64,000 bases of DNA from NCBI RefSeq assembly GCF_010093535.1, contig NW_022985165.1:1886151-1950150 (forward strand). Direction: 5' to 3'. The notes beneath the pieces were generated by a model. It was not told the DNA's origin. It did no database searches and was given only the letters and a program-made list of their open reading frames with translations. The translations under genes and the position numbers were made by a program. Shown piece after piece: positions 62,214-64,000 of the stretch (the stretch's first letter is position 1; every line of letters begins with the position of its first letter). This DNA comes from Lindgomyces ingoldianus. Taxonomy: Eukaryota; Ascomycota; Dothideomycetes; Pleosporales; Lindgomycetaceae.

Positions 62214-64000
62214 TAACGTACCTAACAGGTTGGCCGGCCACACAGGTTGGTTGGCCACTTTTGCTAAGCCCCTACTAAAACCACCCTATTCTGGCGCAAA
62301 ACAGCCTACTTTAGCCCTGTATAAAGTAATATAACATAAGATATTATTTAAAGTCTACTTTTACTACTTTCTTAAATATACGCAAGTTATGCCTAGTTTA
62401 ATTACACTACTTATATTACTTTTAACTTAGCTTACTTTTTTAGCACACACCTGCGTCTTTAGCTTTTTTTTATTACTACGCGCTTTAAACTCTTTTAAAG
62501 TAGTTAGATAAGCTTTATTTTTAACTATTAAAGTTTTTTTTACTTAAATTTACTTTCTTTTATGTAATTTATATTATGTAGTAGCTTTATTTACTACTTA
62601 AAGCTTTATAATCTTCTTTTACACTAACACTAGCTTATACATAATAATTACTGCCCTTTTTAAAACTTTCTTAAAGGCCTTTACTATAAATGTTAGTAAG
62701 CTATTTAAATGCCTTTAAATCTTTACTTTTATAAGTATTAATTATAACTTAAATTTAAAAGTATTACTTAGAGTTTATAACTACTAAAGCTTATTATTAA
62801 TAAGTAGTAGTAGTAATAAAGTACATAACTAAATGTTAAAAGCTATTTTAACTTATTTTAGGTTAAATAAAACTAAACTAGCGCCTTAAAACTCTTCTTA
62901 AATATTACTAGAAGTAATTACTATGTTATAAGTGTGTATAAAGCATAGTAAGAACTTAAGTTTTATAATATAAGTAATTTATTTACACATAAGATTTTTA
63001 GCTTAGCACTTATACACCTTCTTTAAAGAGGCAAAATAACCTACATTAAAAGGCTATAAAAGGTGTAATAAGTGTAAAAGTATATAAATAATAATAATCT
63101 TATTTTTTTATAGTACTACTAAAAATTAAGTAAGTTATAGCTTTTATAGCTATTAATAATAAAAAGCTAATAAGCACTTATAACTTTTTTTTATATGCTT
63201 ATTAAAGTGCTTTAACTACTGCAGCCTAAGCTTATTTATTATCTAGCTGTTTTTAGAGACTATAATAACTTAGTTTTAAAGTAGATTCTTTTTTTATACT
63301 AAGCAAAGAAGTAATAGCAGCCCTTAAAAATAATAAAAGTAAAATAGCTTGCTTTGTTACATTAATACTTTAAATAATTATTATTTACTTTTTATTACTT
63401 TACTATATTACTTTTAGCTATTTTTATCTTTTTAAAGCTATAATAACTACTTTAGTTAATATCTAGCCTATTATAAAGCTTAACTTATTAAAGTTATACA
63501 TGTTTTTATTCTAAATACTATACTTAGCTTTTATGTTAGCTACTAGGTAAAACTAGCTTTAAATAACTTTTAAATCTTTATAAAGCGCTTTTTTATAATT
63601 ATACTTATAATTAAACTTTATTATAAACTTAAAGTAGTGCTTAACTTATATACTAAGCTAGTTTAAGCTAACCTAGCCTAAATTACACTCTACATATAAG
63701 AAATTAGCTATATTAGCTATAGCTATAAGCTTAAAAAGAAATCTATGTGTAATAAGCTTAAGTATATACTTAACAACTACTTTTTTTTAAGCTTAGTTAA
63801 ATTTCTTAATTTAGGCTAGCATTTTACTTATAAAAGCTGTCTAGCGCGTTAATTACTTAGTGTTATATAAGAGACATTATAAATAGCTATAGCATGTTAT
63901 AAAAAAAGTTTTAAGTTTTATTTAAAAGCTTAAAGAGTAAGCTATATCTAACATTCTTTAAAAGATTTAATCTAGTGTTGTTGTTAAGGCATTATATAGA
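62214..64000. mobile_element. Foldback-family element C2 (long form, runs past the window)
   Basis: It starts with TA and ACGTACCTAACAGGTTGG, including the two 17-bp-spaced GGTTGG motifs (the second partly mutated to GGTTGGTTGGCCAC). It aligns with C1 along both ends but keeps an internal block of about 0.6 kb (around 62620-63360) that C1 lacks and that resembles the B-specific region. The window stops roughly 100 bp before its right end. Confidence 0.8.

Larger units (their letters stand above)
61699..64000. mobile_element. Third Fot1/pogo-type terminus, element runs past the window
   Basis: After a TA (61697-61698) the sequence CCGTATTTCATCGCTTAAC precedes a GCACGG block exactly 19 bases in, as in the ends at 31638 and 5284. 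About 158 bp of this element are visible before A6 interrupts it at 61857. It truncates the AtuA-like gene. The transposase and other end are outside the window. Confidence 0.55.
61857..64000. mobile_element. Foldback element A6 (left part), with a solo LTR and C2 nested
   Basis: It starts with TA (61857-61858) and ACATACTTTACAGGCAAG, and follows the A left arm to about 62215. A 129-bp solo LTR (61969-62097) and element C2 (from 62214) are inserted in it. The right arm is beyond the window. Confidence 0.75.

Overview
The window looks like a chromosome arm of a filamentous ascomycete (Pezizomycotina, possibly an Aspergillus/Penicillium relative; the genus is a guess). Two intact genes with short GT-AG introns sit in base-balanced islands. 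About three quarters of the 64 kb is AT-rich, TpA-rich DNA made of nested transposons. Their copies differ mostly by C-to-T and G-to-A changes in CpA and CpG contexts, the signature of repeat-induced point mutation (RIP). I found no rRNA, tRNA or CRISPR.

Layout. 1-5284: a Fot1/pogo-type transposon remnant carrying foldback elements (A1, B1 with A2 nested inside it) and a solo Gypsy LTR. 5641-7747: unmutated unique DNA without a recognisable gene. 7748-22414: a hAT transposon with terminal inverted repeats, 8-bp flanking repeats and a dead transposase; a roughly 9-kb Helitron, a solo Copia LTR and a 2.1-kb LTR element have inserted into it. 22424-31637: the gene island, with a concentrative nucleoside transporter (23451-25570) and a Dur3-type urea transporter (28607-31135), both on the + strand. 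31638-33748: a second Fot1/pogo element. 33768-61696: a broken minus-strand AtuA-like (DUF1446) gene in three pieces. These are separated by a 21.5-kb nest (mariner-like ends, Tc1 element, foldback elements, full Copia, full chromodomain Gypsy) and by a 5.07-kb Tc1/IS630-type element with about 101-bp terminal repeats and a second, unidentified ORF. 61699-64000: a third pogo-type end, with foldback elements and a tiny solo LTR.

Removing the insertions along their target-site duplications gives a simple ancestral locus: unique DNA, then CNT, then DUR3, with the AtuA-like gene convergent to DUR3. The two surviving genes import nucleosides and urea, which suggests nitrogen scavenging; GATA-type motifs upstream of both fit nitrogen control, but that is inference.

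The least described items are the foldback A/B/C family and the 5.07-kb two-ORF element. The A/B/C ends (TA duplication, ACGTAC terminus) carry two 17-bp-spaced repeat motifs whose sequence has been swapped between subfamilies. All reading is by eye; no alignment or database search was run.
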